DNA of 64,000 bases from Gnetum montanum. Lineage: Eukaryota > Streptophyta > Gnetopsida > Gnetales > Gnetaceae. The DNA lies in contig MNCI01020208.1 of the NCBI GenBank assembly GCA_015680685.1, forward strand, positions 1-64,000, written 5' to 3'. Below the pieces are notes generated by a model. The model was not told the DNA's origin. It worked only from the letters and a program-made list of their open reading frames with translations, and did not search any database. Positions 35,356 through 47,604 of this stretch are shown piece after piece. How positions within the stretch are numbered: the stretch's first letter is position 1; every line of letters starts with the position of its first letter. A program made the position numbers and the translations under genes.

Positions 35356-35990
35356 CCACTTTTATGCTTCTACACAAAATTGAACTCTTGTAACTATGCA
35401 ACCCACTTCATATGCTTTGCACTCAGCTTCTTTTGTGAGTTTAGAAATTGAAGTGCTTTGTGATCCTTCATCAAAGTGAATTCTTTGGACAATAAGTAAT
35501 GCCTCCAATGCTTGATTGCTTGAAGAATAGTGTACAACTCCTTCTCATATACACTATGTTTTTTCCTTGACTCATTCAACTTTTCAGAAAAGATTGCAAC
35601 AAGCCTACCTTCTTGTAAAAGTACCCCACCAATGGCAANACAACAAGCCTACCTTCTTGTAAAAGTACCCCACCAATGGCAAATCTACTTGCATCCACCT
35701 CCACATGAAAAAGCTTTTGAAAATCTAGAATTGCAAGCATTGGTTCATTGGTAATCTATGCTTTCAACAAGTAAAAGCTCCTTTGGATTTCATTATTCCA
35801 CCTAAATCCTTTATTTTTCTTCAACAATGCAAACATAGGCCATGAAATACCACTAAAATATTTTATGAACCATCTATAAAAACCTACTAAACTAAGGAAT
35901 GATCTTACCTTCCCAACATTCTTAGGAGTTGGCCAATCCCTTATACCTTTCACCTTGGTAGCTTCCATCTGAATATGATTTTAGAAACCA
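35356..35990 (-). pseudogene. RT tail and RNase H of element G
   Basis: Sense order: IRDWPTPKNVGKVRSFLSLV with GFYRWFIKYFSGI (35968-35850), the connection to the RNase H domain, and KKHSVYEKELYTILQAIKHW with HYLLSKEFTLMKDHKALQFL (35570-35430), the typical YxxxEKELxAI..A...WRHYL and TDHKxL pattern of plant gypsy RNase H. One stop near 35755. A 44-bp direct duplication with an N (35597-35684) lies in between and disturbs the frame. Confidence 0.8.
35597..35684. repeat. 44-bp duplication with an ambiguous base
   Basis: The block beginning CAACAAGCCTACCTTCTTGT occurs at 35597 and again at 35641 with no differences other than the single N at 35639. This is the only N in the window. It looks like an assembly join at which the same read end was placed twice. 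Confidence 0.75.
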
Positions 35991-36010
35991 CATGAACCCA
36001 AATATGTGAT

Positions 36011-38240
36011 TCATGCCTTGAAGAAATGGTTTTTCTTCACGTTGATCACCAATTGTGCCTCCTCCAACTTAAGGCACACCATTCTCAAGTGATCCAAGTG
36101 CTCTTCCTCATTAGAGCTATACACCAAAATATTTTCAAAAAAGATAATACAACACTTATCAATTAAGTCCTTCAATACATCATGCATTATCCTCATGCAT
36201 GTATCAAGTGCATTCTTTAGCCCAAATTGAAACACCACAAAATCTGGGCTACAACATCCTGGTTGCAAATTTTGGCAAAAAGAGAGAACTACACTCAACC
36301 CCTCTACAAAGCATAGAGAGTGTGGTCTCCCAGAGCATAGTCAATTGGAGGGTGGAATCTTGAAATTTTGCCTAAATGTTGAGACTATGCTCTTCCACAA
36401 GCATACCATTCTAGAGCATAGTGAGCCTCTCATGGAGAGCATAGTCAACAGAAAATCAGTTTCATAAATTTTATCAAGTGTCAAGACTATGCTCACCCCC
36501 AGTTTAGAGCGTAGTTAGCCTTCAGGGGAGAGCTTAGTCTACAAAAATCCATTTTTCTCATAGATTTCATTGATAGTGAGATTACGTTCATCCCCAGCAT
36601 AGAGCATAGTCACCTTTTAGAAGAGTATAGTTAGCAAGGATACCCTCTAACGACCTCCACAATGCAGCAATGATGCTCAACTCAGTTCTAGAACATAGTC
36701 AACTCACCTTAGAGAAGTGTAGTCAAAAAAATATCTCTTTTTTGTACCCCCTTTTAACCCAAAATTATAACTATGCTCAACCCCATGTGAGAGCATAGAG
36801 AGCATAGTCTTGTAGAGCGTAGTACAAGTTTTATTTTTCAAGCACCTCACAGTCCTCTCAGTGCACACACATGTGGTTGGCAGTGTAGTCATAGTCTTAC
36901 AGTCTCGCAGAGTTTGGCACAACATAGGAAAGTGCAACATCATCAGCTCCATCAATACATCACATGAACAATAACTACATTGAGTGTAGTCCAAACTATC
37001 CCCATTTGCCATGTGGTATCCATCTTGCATTTCTTGCTAACCCCAACCCTATAAATACATGCGTCTTCAACATAGTAAGGAGGGAGACCTCATATGCGAA
37101 TGAAGGGCACATTGGCAAACAAGTGAACAGGGAAGGTTGTAGACCATCGTAGATACCCTTGAAACATAGCAGAACACCACATCCAACAGTACACCATGGC
37201 GGCCAACCTAGCAAACATAGACACCATAGTAGAGCACCGATCTTCATGGTCAGACTACTTAGGAACTGTGACTATGTTGTTCACCTATGCCTACTATACA
37301 ACATGTACCTTCTAAACCCCCTCTTAGTGTTAACTATGCTCAACCCCATTTTGGATGGTATTCTACTCCATTTTCTCTGTTTCTTTGCATTTTTTGCATT
37401 TAAATTGCATTTTTCACTATTTTTACTATGTATACACACTTGAACTAACTTTAGGTAGCATTCATCATGCATTAACATAGTCTACCTTGTCAAAACTCTT
37501 GACTACACTCACCCCCCTCTAGCACCTATAGCCCCATTGACATCACAAACACCACAAATGCCATAAACAAAACTTGGACTCTTAGCATTGTCTCACATTA
37601 GCATTGTAGGTAACCATGTTGCACCACCATTGCATCTGGTAAGTCCCTATTAGATCGACCAAACAATATAGGGTGCCCTGTATCTACGTCCAACAAGCTT
37701 CACATGGATTTTGGACTAGGCTATGTGCCTATGGAGCTTGGTGTTCTAGCCATTGATATTTTCAATTGTTACACAAATGACATCACCACCCACTCAAATT
37801 ATTGAACTAGTGTTTTGAAAACTATCTTTCACTCATCACTAAGCGTAATTCTGATTTGATGGTACCCACTCTTCAAATCAATTTTGCTAGAAATTTCAAC
37901 ATTAGTAAGCACATCAAGGATATCATCCATCCTTGAAATAGGAAACTTGTACCTCACTGTTATCTTGTTCACTATCCTAGAATCAATACACATCCTCCAT
38001 TCATAACTATCCTTCTTTGGCACTAGCACAACTAGAATTGCACAAGGTGAAATGGATTCCCTCACGATGCCATTTGCAAGTAACTCCTCTACTTGCCTTT
38101 GTAATTCAGCCCTCTAATTTGGTGCCATCCAGTAAGCTCTCTTGTTTAGAATGGTAGAACCAAGAATGTAGTCAATCTAATGTTGTACATTTCTCATAGA
38201 TGGTATTCCATCCAATTTTTCCTTGAATATCTTGGTAAAT
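36011..38240 (-). pseudogene. Reverse transcriptase of element G, split by solo LTR H
   Basis: Sense order: ELQRQVEELLANGIVRES and CAILVVLVPKKDSYEWRMCI (38100-37980); ISRMDDILDVLTNVEISSKI and LKSGYHQIRI (37950-37850); then the H insertion; then VMSFGLKNALDTCMRIMHDV (resuming at 36227) and the catalytic box IIFFENILVYSSNEEEHLDH, where the usual FDDILVYS reads FENILVYS, so one catalytic Asp pair is damaged. Removing 36228-37778 restores the frame VM-SFGLKNAL across the insertion site. Stops elsewhere (e.g. after LSDE) show that the gene was dying independently of H. Confidence 0.85.
36228..37773 (+). repeat. Solo LTR H of the B family
   Basis: 1.55 kb, beginning TGAAACACCACAAAATC and ending TTGTTACA, bracketed by perfect CAAAT duplications (36223-36227 and 37774-37778). 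It matches the LTR of F: TATA box cctataaatac at 37048-37058, the GAGCATAGTC/TAGAGCATAG repeats upstream, and the end ...TCTAGCCATTGATATTTTCAATTG. No internal sequence is present, so this is the product of LTR-LTR recombination. Confidence 0.9.
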
Positions 38241-38249
38241 TTCTCTTCA

Positions 38250-38678
38250 AGCCTAGCAAACCTGTAGGAAGTTCAACCTACACATCATCATGGTTAGTAG
38301 CAATTGTTGTCATAACAACAAAACCAAAACCAATTTCATCATGTTCCTTAATATATTCCATCTTTCCTAGAAGGATTAAGGAAGAATTAAGTGAGCTTTG
38401 TTGCCTCACTTGTTTAGCTATCATGGGAATCAAATCATGGACTCCATTAGGTCTAACAACACTCTAGACATTTCTTGCTTCATCAAATTAAGCACTATTG
38501 TTAAAATTCCAAGGTCTTCCAAGTCTTACATCAGCACAATCTATTGGAAGCACATCACACCTCACAGCATCATGAAAACTTCCAATTTAAAAGTTCAAAG
38601 TACATTGTTCCCTCATCTCTTAGGAAAAATATTTAGATAACTAATGCACCTTATATGTCTTTAATGAGGATTAGTTAC
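38250..38678 (-). pseudogene. Protease tail and linker of element G
   Basis: Sense reading just downstream of the D insertion includes DVLPIDCADVRLGRPWNFNN (about 38560-38500) and VHDLIPMIAKQVRQQ, which fit the C-terminal part of gypsy retropepsin (CDVLPM...LLGRPWQFDR...) and the linker to RT. GIPSMRNVQH (about 38200) leads into RT. Several stops. Confidence 0.6.
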
Positions 38679-39606
38679 TGATGAGTCATCATTGGTTGGT
38701 TGCATCGATGAGGCCTTGTCGACATAGTTGACCACGTTGACAAGGCCTCATTGATGCATCTTTTCCTACGTCAATGAGGCCTCATTGATGCAGTGTCTAT
38801 TCATTGCCTATAAATACGTGCCTACTAGCTACATTATCGGAAATCAAGATTTTAGTAGTAGTGAAGCTCTTGCACTTTTTCCATTTGAAAGTTAGAATTT
38901 TTTCCCTAAGTGCCTGCAATAGGAGTCATTGACTGTACAGATCTTTATTCAAGCATTGTGGCACCTAAGCAAGATAGTGTGTGCATCAATAAAGATGAGC
39001 TTTTTGATAAACCTTGTAGCACTTTGGATAAATTAGCTATTTTATTTATGCATTTATTATTTTTAATTATTTATTAAATTCTTTCAATTAGTTATCAAAT
39101 ATTTTCTAGTTATTACGTTCATGAGACAATTAAGCAAGATAGATTACACACATAAGTATGACCACTTAGAGCATAACATGTATTCGCTTGGTAATCCTAG
39201 TAGGGTTATCACCTGGTATGCCTAGTAGCGTAGCGTTTGGTCACCTAGCAGTGTATACGTGGGTTCAGGACATGTACGGAAAGTGGGAACAGATACTTAT
39301 ATTAGGATTTGTTAAATGATTAGTTAATTAGTAATTTAGATTAGTTAATTAATATCCTTTCATCTACATTTTGAGCACCAAAATATAAAATACAAAATGA
39401 TAAAAATTGGATGTCTCAATTACACTTAACCATACCAATGTACATCACAAGTGTAATTGGGAGGACAACAATTGACCTTAAGGCTAGATTCATTTTCTAA
39501 AGGGTTTGTGCACTGGAAACAATAAAGTTCGTAGAATTCGACCAGATTGCATAGGAACACTTTGTAATTTGTATGGTTGGATGTAGGGACACCTCATCGC
39601 TCATCA
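38679..39606 (+). repeat. 5' LTR of element D
   Basis: TGATGAGTC...GCTCATCA, 928 bp. U3 carries GAGGCCTC-centred palindromes, one perfect over 18 bp (38771-38788), then a TATA box cctataaatac at 38808-38818. Confidence 0.9.
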
Positions 39607-39607
39607 T

Positions 39608-39625
39608 TGGCATGATTGTCAGGGA
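39608..39625 (+). other. Primer-binding site of element D
   Basis: TGGCATGATTGTCAGGGA one base after the LTR; same type as in A. Confidence 0.6.
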
Positions 39626-39760
39626 CTTTTTTTATGGAACGTGCACTATTTAGGTCTAAGTGGATACCACTAATATTTTTTTATGAACATAAAGGTCAAT
39701 AACATTCCTACTATAGATAAATTATAAAGGCACACTAATAATTTCATTTTGTTTTACAAA

Positions 39761-41525
39761 ATGTCTTTCTCTTCTTGTAAGCCTAAAGATACTAAATCTC
39801 TGGTCCAATAGGAATGCAAGCTGGTATACACTCATCCAGATGAGTTTGTGCTAAATTTCACTTTCATCCCATATTAGGATGAACAAATGCAATGATGTGA
39901 TAAGGAGGGCAATGTCATTTTTCCCCTTGATAGATCTATGCCTAGAATGCTATTTAAAACCCTTAGGAAGTTGGGCATAGGAAACCTTCATGAAGAGTAT
40001 ATTGTGGAAGGATGTGACACTCAAAACTATTGTCCAACTAAAACACAGTGTAAGTGAGATAAACATCAGGAGAGACTCCTTAAAGCAACAAAGGGGAAAC
40101 ATTACACTAATCCCTTATTCCTACTAGATCAAGAGGACAATGAGGATCCTCCCTTGGAAGGTTCTCAACATGAAGATTCTCCACCCCTTGTTACTAATGG
40201 TAAGGATGTGAACTTGACTATGTGATCAACTATTCATAAACCAAGTTCAAGAAAGAGTGATAGCCAAGGTAGGGACTTGGGTGAACATTGCAATGATGAG
40301 GGATCTAATGATGTTGATCATAAAAAGCATAAGAGTAATGGTAGTGGTAGTCCACCTTCCTATTCATCCTCTTCATCCAATTCTAAACATTCCTCTTCAT
40401 CTAATGATTCTCATGGAAACCGCCATTAAAACAACCATGATGAAGGTGATCAATGAAATAATAATGATAGTGAAGGCCACCAAAATTGAAGGGGTTGCCA
40501 AAACCATCATCAGTGTCATCAACGTAGTGATGATGATGAACCTTTATTGGTGGCTCAAATTATGTTCAATATTGTAGAGGCAATGAAAATCCCAACAATG
40601 CATATGAAGGATAGTCAGATCAAGTGCTTAGATATGAACAATATCCAAAGATTTGAGGGGGGATATAATTTTAATCTGCAAACACATCTAGAAGCTTTTC
40701 AAGGTACATGTGCCTTACAAAACATAGAGAATGAGTGTCAAAAACTTAAGCTCTTTCCAAGGATCCTCATTAAGAAAGCTAAAAGTTAGTATTAGTCCAT
40801 GGAACCAAAAACTATTCGAAGATGAAGTACCATGCTAGAGCTATTTAATGACAAATACTAGACGTACTCTAGAGTGTCTTGGCTAGAAACAAGGAGCACA
40901 TGAACCCTTGGAAGCTGCCATGGGCTAATACTATTCACTCTTACATAGATGCCCTAGCCAAGGTTACTCTTAAATGGAACAACTTCACCACATCATAGAT
41001 GGGCTTAGAGCCAAAACAAGAAGAACCCTTGGGGTGTATGCCCAAGGAAGGTTGTCTAAAATGAGAGCTCATCATATCTAAAGGATAATTGAGTAGGTAG
41101 CAAAAGAATAAGGTGAGCTATGAAAAACGAAGAGTGCTAAAGAGTATAATAGGGACCCATCCATTAGAAAATGAGAGGTCTGATTTTGTGATGAGGAGGA
41201 GTCACCACTTGATGAAGTGGTAAACAAAATGACCTTGCCTATCCAAAAATCTCTTTTTGATATTTCAGCCAAGGTTGACAAGTTATGGGACTCTTTTGAT
41301 GAAAATTTTCAAACCACTTTGAAGATTACTGAAGAATCCAAACAGTAGAATAGTGATCATTATCATAGATGATGAAAAAAAGCTGAACATGCATACTAAA
41401 GAGGTAAGGGAAAAGCTGCTGCAGTAGAGGAAGTTATGGAATCTGACTGTGATGATGAAACTAAATGTGACATGTATCAATATGGACATCTAAAGGAATG
41501 CTACCATGTGATATCACACTTATAA
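39761..41525 (+). pseudogene. gag of element D
   Basis: Starts at ATG 39761 (MSFSSCKPKDTKSLVQ), about 150 bp after the primer site. Reads through several stops in one phase to 40789: FPLDRSMPRMLFKTLRKL, a Ser/Asn/His-rich segment (40340-40500, SPPSYSSSSSNSKHSSSSND), then the gag core CLDMNNIQRFEGGYNFNLQT and HLEAFQGTCALQNIE (40627-40740). The nucleocapsid end keeps a damaged zinc knuckle at about 41467-41505 (CDMYQYGHLKEC: spacing right, second Cys replaced by Tyr). Compared with A, the two copies show complementary damage, so the ancestral gag can be recognised. It makes the virus-like particle of the element. Confidence 0.75.
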
Positions 41526-42269
41526 GAGTCTAGACTGTACACATTAAATCCTCACCTAGCATGTAGACAAGCTCCAAGATGATTACCTTACCCTCAAGGC
41601 AATCCAAGGTAGTTCCACCAATAGCGATAAGCTTACTATCCAAGTGGAACTCCTCTACAACCTTATGAACAGTACCAACAATGGTACCAACCAAAATTAT
41701 GAGGAATACCACCACCAAGGTAGCAGTATACTTATAGAAAACCAGATCCATATGGGTAATATGTTTAGAAACCCATCTCCCCTAGAAGTTTGGCAAGTAA
41801 TGCATCATTCCAACATCACTATTACCCTCTAGAGTACCACTGAACACATTCACCATATACTTGAGGATAAAACCCATATTCGTATCCTTATCATCATCCA
41901 CATTCCTCTACACCTACACCTCTACCTTCAACCTAATTACCTCTTACTTCATCTATGCAAGATGAGATTCCTCCATAGTCGCAACAATGAAATGCTATAA
42001 GGGTTGTACACTTAGAACCAATTTTTCAACCAAGTGGTCCTAATAATCAATCATGGAAACAACCTTTCTTTCAGCCTAGAAGTCCTCTCTAGCCCTCACA
42101 ACCTACTTTGGTTGATCACCCTACATCTCAAGCAGCCTCATCCCCTACATCAAATACCTTTGAGCATCCTTCAAACCAAGTGCTACCTAGGATTTGCACT
42201 ATAAGGCTAACTCATGTTGTTTCTAGCTAGATCAAGGCTAGCAACCTTCCTACAAAAAGATATGATCTA

Positions 42270-42697
42270 GGAAGTTCGCTCATCTTTCTACAGATTGCTA
42301 GACAAGAGCCCATAAAGGCTCTTCTTAACTCTGGTTCTAGAGTTAACCTCATCTCCCATGATATGTACAAGGCTTGAAACCTACCACCTCTTAAGTAGAG
42401 TAATATCTATCTTAAATTAGTAGATCAGTCGATTATTGTCCATTTGGGCTTAATAGAGCACATTGTGACCATAGTTTGTGGGTGGTCCTATCTTGCTAAT
42501 TTTCTAGTAAACAACATGGACAACTACAAATGTGACTTCCCCATCATCATGGGAAGGGCTTGGTTAAGCACGGTCGATGCACGAATGGGTATAAGGACCC
42601 TATCTCTCGAAATATCTAAGGAGAATGAGTTAGGAAAAATTGAGAAAACGTGTATTCCATGCATCGTGTATGATGACAATGGGTGCAATTTTTTATA
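42270..42697 (+). pseudogene. Protease of element D
   Basis: Retropepsin-like: ALLNSGSRVNLISHDMYKA (about 42320-42375), where the catalytic Asp of the D-S/T-G motif is Asn. Then LGLIEHIVTIVCGWSYLANF and CDFPIIMGRAWLSTVDARMG (42444-42590). Homologous to 25090-24540 of C. Confidence 0.7.
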
Positions 42698-43129
42698 AAA
42701 AAATTGGTTAATCAAAAGCACATACATTAAGGCATGTAATTAGTGTGCATAAGAAGTTAACATTTAGAGGTGTTTGTATGCAACAGTCACAAAGTAGGTG
42801 GGCATCAAATGGCTAATAACTAATTCAAATAGTAGCACAATATGCATGAAGCCAACTAAGAACTTAACTTGTGCACATGTAGAAGGCATGGACAAAATTG
42901 AAAAAGTCCATTCTTGACTCTCTAATTAAGATGATGATAACTATTAGGGAGACTTGGAGATCCTTAATCACCTCAAACAGGAGCCCTTAAAACTAAAAAA
43001 TTTACTAGTCAAAATGGAGTATGCATTTTTAAAGAATGCTAAAATAGTCATCATTAATGCCAAAATTTCTCCTAAAAAAATAAAAATCATAGAAAATGAT
43101 TAATAAATGGTCAACAACCTTTGCTTGGT

Positions 43130-45620
43130 CATATCCAGAGCTAACAGGAATCGATCCAAGGATATGCCAACACTGCATCTACATTGACTTGACCATGAAG
43201 CCTAAAAGGTAGCCACAAAGGAAACTAAACCCCAAATTGAAGCAAATCATTAAGGCAAGGTTTATCTATCTAATCATGGAGAGTGAGCTATTTGGTCCAC
43301 TCATAATTGTATTAAAGAAGGATGATAAATGGTAAGTTTACATTAACTTTAGGTTGTTACATATGGGAACATTAAAGGATTACTTTCCTTTGTCATTTGG
43401 AGATCAAGTATTAGACATCATATCTGGGCATTGTTATTATAGTTTCTTGGATGGTTATAGTGGCTATAACCAAATCCAAATTGCACCAAAAGACTAGTCC
43501 AAAACAACATTCACGAGTCCTTGGGGAACTTTTGCATATTGTAAGATGCCATTTGGCCTATGTAATGCCCATACAACATTTCAATGCTTAGTCCTTAGTA
43601 TCTTTCAACAACAAATTAGTAGTGGTATTGAAGCTTTCATGGATGATGTCTCCACCTACGGAGCTACCTCTGAGAAAGCCTTGGACTGACTTGAGCAAGT
43701 ACTAAAGAGATGTGTTGAGATAAACTTATGGCTCAATTGGAAAAAGAGCCATCTCATGGTCTAAGAAGGAATTATGTTAGGACATTGAATTTCACATAAA
43801 GGAATTGAGGTAGACCTAGAAAATATGAGGTTCATCCAAGGAATAACATGCTAACTAGAGACCTTTAAAGATGTTTGGTCATTCCTTGGACACACTGGTT
43901 ACAACCGACGCTTTATTGAGAATTTCTCTAATATTGCAAAGCTATTGGTAGAACATACAAAGAAATATGCACCTCTCATTTGGACCAAGGAGTGTGAAAA
44001 TGCATTCCAATAATTAAAAGATAAACTCATAGAAACACCAATCCTATGAGCACCATATTGGTCCAAACTATTCTATATCATGATAGATGCATCTAACTAT
44101 GCTTTGGGAGCAGTGCTCATGCAGATGGATGATAAGAAACATCCATATTATATCCACTACATGAGTCAAAGAATTGTGGGAGCATAGTTAAATTACACCA
44201 CCACTGAGAAGGAATTAATGGCAATGGTTTATGCATTAGAAAATTTTAGACATTATGTGCTAGGTTACAAAGTATTTGTACATACAGACCATAGTGTAAT
44301 TCGCTTACTTATGAATAAGTTGACGGTGAGTCCTCATGTTATATAGTGGCATGTGATCTTGCAGGAATTTGATCTTACTATGTTAGATTAGAAAGGGACC
44401 AAGAATGTGATCTCTAACCATATTTCTTACTTAATATGGGATAACAAAGAGGAGGAGAGCTTGCTCTCTGATCAATTTCCAAATGAACTCCTCTTTACTA
44501 GAGCAATAAATGAAGAAATGCCTGAAAAAGAAATATGGTATAATGGCATTCTCACATATCTTCTCACTTAAGAGATGCCCCAAAACTTGAATTTTAGGAA
44601 AAAGCAACAATTTTTTCATTAGGTCAAATACTTCATGGAAATTAACGAACACCTTTACAAGGTGTGTGTCAATGACTTGATCCATTGGTGTGCCCTTGAC
44701 AAAGATCCACTACACGTTCTCTAGGATGCTCCTAAAGGATCTTGCAAAGGCCACTATGCAAGGAGATGCATGACCATAGAAATATTGATGGTAGGATACT
44801 ATTGGCCCACAATCTTTAGGGATGCCCATCAGTTTGTCTAGCCTTGTGAACATTGTCAATGTGATGGATGGAAGATCACTCGTATGAAAGATCCTCAATA
44901 GTGGATTCAATGACTAGAAACTTTTAACATATGGGCCATTGATTTTATAGGTCTCATCAAATCCATGTCTAACAGGAAAGCATATATTATAGTAGTAGTT
45001 GACTATTGCATAAAATAGGTTAAAGTGATAGCTATTACAAATTGCACATCATCCACTATCACTAGATTTATATAACAACATATTGTAAATAGGCTTGGGG
45101 TGCCGCATTCACTAATTTTTGATAATGGGACTCATCTCACAAGGGAGACATTTAGAAAATTAATGTAATGCTTGGAGGTAAAAAATAAATTCACAACACT
45201 TTACCACCCCCAAGCCAACGGTCAAGCAAAGGTAACCAACCAGGAGATTACAAAAATATGAAGGTGAACCATTAGCAAATATAGGAAGGATTGGAGCATA
45301 AAACTTAATTATGCTCTCTGGGCTTACTGATCAACTTGGAAACTTCCTATTGGATATTCTCCCTATGAGTTAGTTTATAGAAAACTTTCAACACTCCCAA
45401 TTCAATTTGAGCTCTGTACACCCTCAATGGTCTGTGATCTAAACCTTGACCTAATTTTATCACAAAAGAAAAGATTGATCAATCTAAATGTGCGAGATGA
45501 AAATTTCTTAGTGGCCCTATCTTTGAATGAGGTGAACAAGGCATTTAGCAAGCAATTCCATGAATTGGTTTTAACTAAGAGATAAGGTCCTCTACTGGAA
45601 CCCCACACATAAACATTGTC
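43130..45620 (+). pseudogene. pol of element D: RT, RNase H, integrase
   Basis: RT: PLIIVLKKDDKW, SFLDGYSGYNQIQIAPKD, WGTFAYCKMPFGLCNAHTTF and the catalytic FMDD in EAFMDDVSTYGATSEKA (about 43640). RNase H: LFYIMIDASNYALGAVLMQM (44070-44130), TTTEKELMAMVYALENFRHY and VHTDHSVIRLL (44200-44310). Integrase: zinc site GHYARRC...CEHCQCDGW (44750-44870), catalytic AIDFIGLIKSM (44938), SLIFDNGTHL (45113-45142) and YHPQANGQAKVTNQEI (45202-45250), where the Asp, Asp and Glu contexts are all kept. More than ten stops, mostly TAG or TGA at Gln/Trp positions. One of the better preserved polymerases here, but dead. Confidence 0.85.
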
Positions 45621-45819
45621 GGAGAGACCTTATATAATTAATCAAACCTTTTCCTTTGGGGCCATGATAATTTACAAACCTAACAACACAAGTAAAAAGC
45701 AGTTGGTCAATATCCAACAAATTAAACCTTTTCTAGAACCAAGATTAACCTGTGTAAATACCACCTCAACTAATGGACACCAACATTTGATTTTTCAAAT
45801 CTCCTCCTTCCAAATTAAT

Positions 45820-45833
45820 TTTGGGGGAGATGG
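45820..45833 (+). promoter_or_regulatory. Candidate internal polypurine tract in element D
   Basis: TTTTGGGGGAGATGG directly after the integrase frame, with a counterpart in C (rc of 21489-21502) and a decayed one in A (4011-4030). Retroelements with a central purine tract use it as a second plus-strand primer; here that is an inference from position and conservation. Confidence 0.35.
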
Positions 45834-45844
45834 CCATCTGTGCT

Positions 45845-47400
45845 AACCAGTACCATGGCCTCTCAATTTTTCTGCCTTTTTGTTTTTCATGTTTTTGATT
45901 TTACAAATATTTTTTATTTCAAATTTTTCTAGATTTTACACCATCTTTAGTACCTTTAAACTTTCTTGATTATTTTACACTTTATTATATATTTTATTTT
46001 ATTTTATTTCTTTTCATTAAGTCTGATGTTTTCTCATTTTAATAATAAATCTTCTTTATTGTCGTAGGACACAATGTTGCTGTTCCTATTTACTAATGAT
46101 GGTTTATGCTTAATGTGTGATTGTTGATGCCTAGTTTCTATTTTTGAATTCTGATATCTGATGAGTTTGACATGGTTTATTTTTCATGGAACAAGCAATG
46201 AGTCAACATCATCTACCCATCTAAATGAGCTCTATGATTTTCTTTATTCTATGAATTTGAGGTCCCTTTTTCATTAAAGAAACTTTTAATTAATCAGTGG
46301 CCTTGGTAGTTCTAGAATTAGGAAGGATCCAAAGGTTTGTAAAGGGTGTGACTTCAAGGGGACTCAATACTCTTTATACTCTTTTTCTTGCTTGAGTGCT
46401 TATGTGTTATTTTTGGAACTTCTTACCATTCCATACCACCCAATGATAGGAAGACAAATAACATTGTTGCATGGTGTGGTTCCCATCATTTCAAAAAAAA
46501 TGATGGAAATTCAAAGCACACCCCTTCATCAAAAATAAGTCCTTGCATGGTGTGGTTCCCATTTCATAAAAAAAATAATGGGAATTCAAAGCACATCCCT
46601 TGGACAAATAAAAGGGCTAGAAGCATTGGTTATGGGACTCAATAGACATACACCTATGCCTAAAGGTCCCCTCTAACTAAGGCCGTCTCTCTCTCACTTC
46701 TTACTTCTCTTTCCTCTTTGTGGAATGGTGGTTGTCTTACAAGGATAATCTTGTGTCTCAAGTGGGTGGATTAGTCTTAGAGTGGCAATGCAAAGTTACT
46801 AAAAGTGGAAGGCTTTGGTCTGGACTAAGGATGGAACTTCTCAGGTCATTTTAACAATTCCACAAGATACTTATTATGACCTCAATTTGGAACTTCATTC
46901 CAACTTCTCTATTATCCATCCATGCTACCATCACTCACCTCACTGTTGAGTTCTATGTTATGCTCTATGTCTTAGTCTAACGTATTGGGATTCTTTAGTG
47001 GCTTCTTTTGGATTGGTCCTTAACTTGTCATGATCAATAAATTGACTACGATGCCCATAGACTCCTTAGTTGAGGTTATGCAAGAGCAAAGAGGGCTTCA
47101 GCTTGCTATGGGGAAGACCCACTTGCATAGCTTTTGTCTTAATTATTTAAGATTCCTAACCTTTGACATTGTTACAATCTTATATTTCATATTTTCCATT
47201 GTGTAAACTACTCAATACTAATATTTTATTGCATTCATCCATTAAATTAATTTTTCTTCATTTTTTCAAATTTATGAACTTCAACACCCTCTTCTCATGA
47301 TTTCATACTATTCTTGGTCTTCTAAGCTTTCGTTCGATTCCAATTTCATCAAAAAATTCCTTGTATTTTGAAAGTTTGACCAAAGTTAATGAAAGTTAAC
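45845..47400 (+). other. Spacer after integrase in element D
   Basis: No gene. T-rich at 45880-46050. Blocks shared with C and A at 46310-46770. The short open frame 46388-46645 contains a near-direct repeat (tggtgtggttcccat at 46473 and 46549, about 77 bp apart) and is not convincing as a gene. Confidence 0.5.
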
Positions 47401-47414
47401 AGTGGTCAACAACT

Positions 47415-47604
47415 ACATCGATGAGGCCTCATCAACGCATGGAAAAAATACTATATATACCATCAGACACTTTGGAATTTTTTACAATTTTCTCATAACA
47501 TGGGGAATTTTTACAATTTTTCATAGCCCAAAACCTTAGAGAGTCAATAACTTTCAAATTGTTTGTCCAAATCACTCCATTTTTCAATCTTGCACTTACT
47601 AGAG
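47415..47604 (+). promoter_or_regulatory. Candidate internal promoter and leader for ORF3 in element D
   Basis: A perfect 14-bp palindrome GATGAGGCCTCATC (47420-47433) is followed 17 bp later by a TATA box actatatatac (47450-47460) and a leader of about 120 bp that ends at a consensus splice donor, AGAG|GTAAGA (47604/47605). The palindrome and TATA arrangement copies that of the LTR U3. Confidence 0.5.

Noticed and set aside
45820-45850. Possible 3' end of element D at the purine tract after integrase
   Set aside because: No LTR follows; the LTR with matching ends and target duplication is at 59785-60668.
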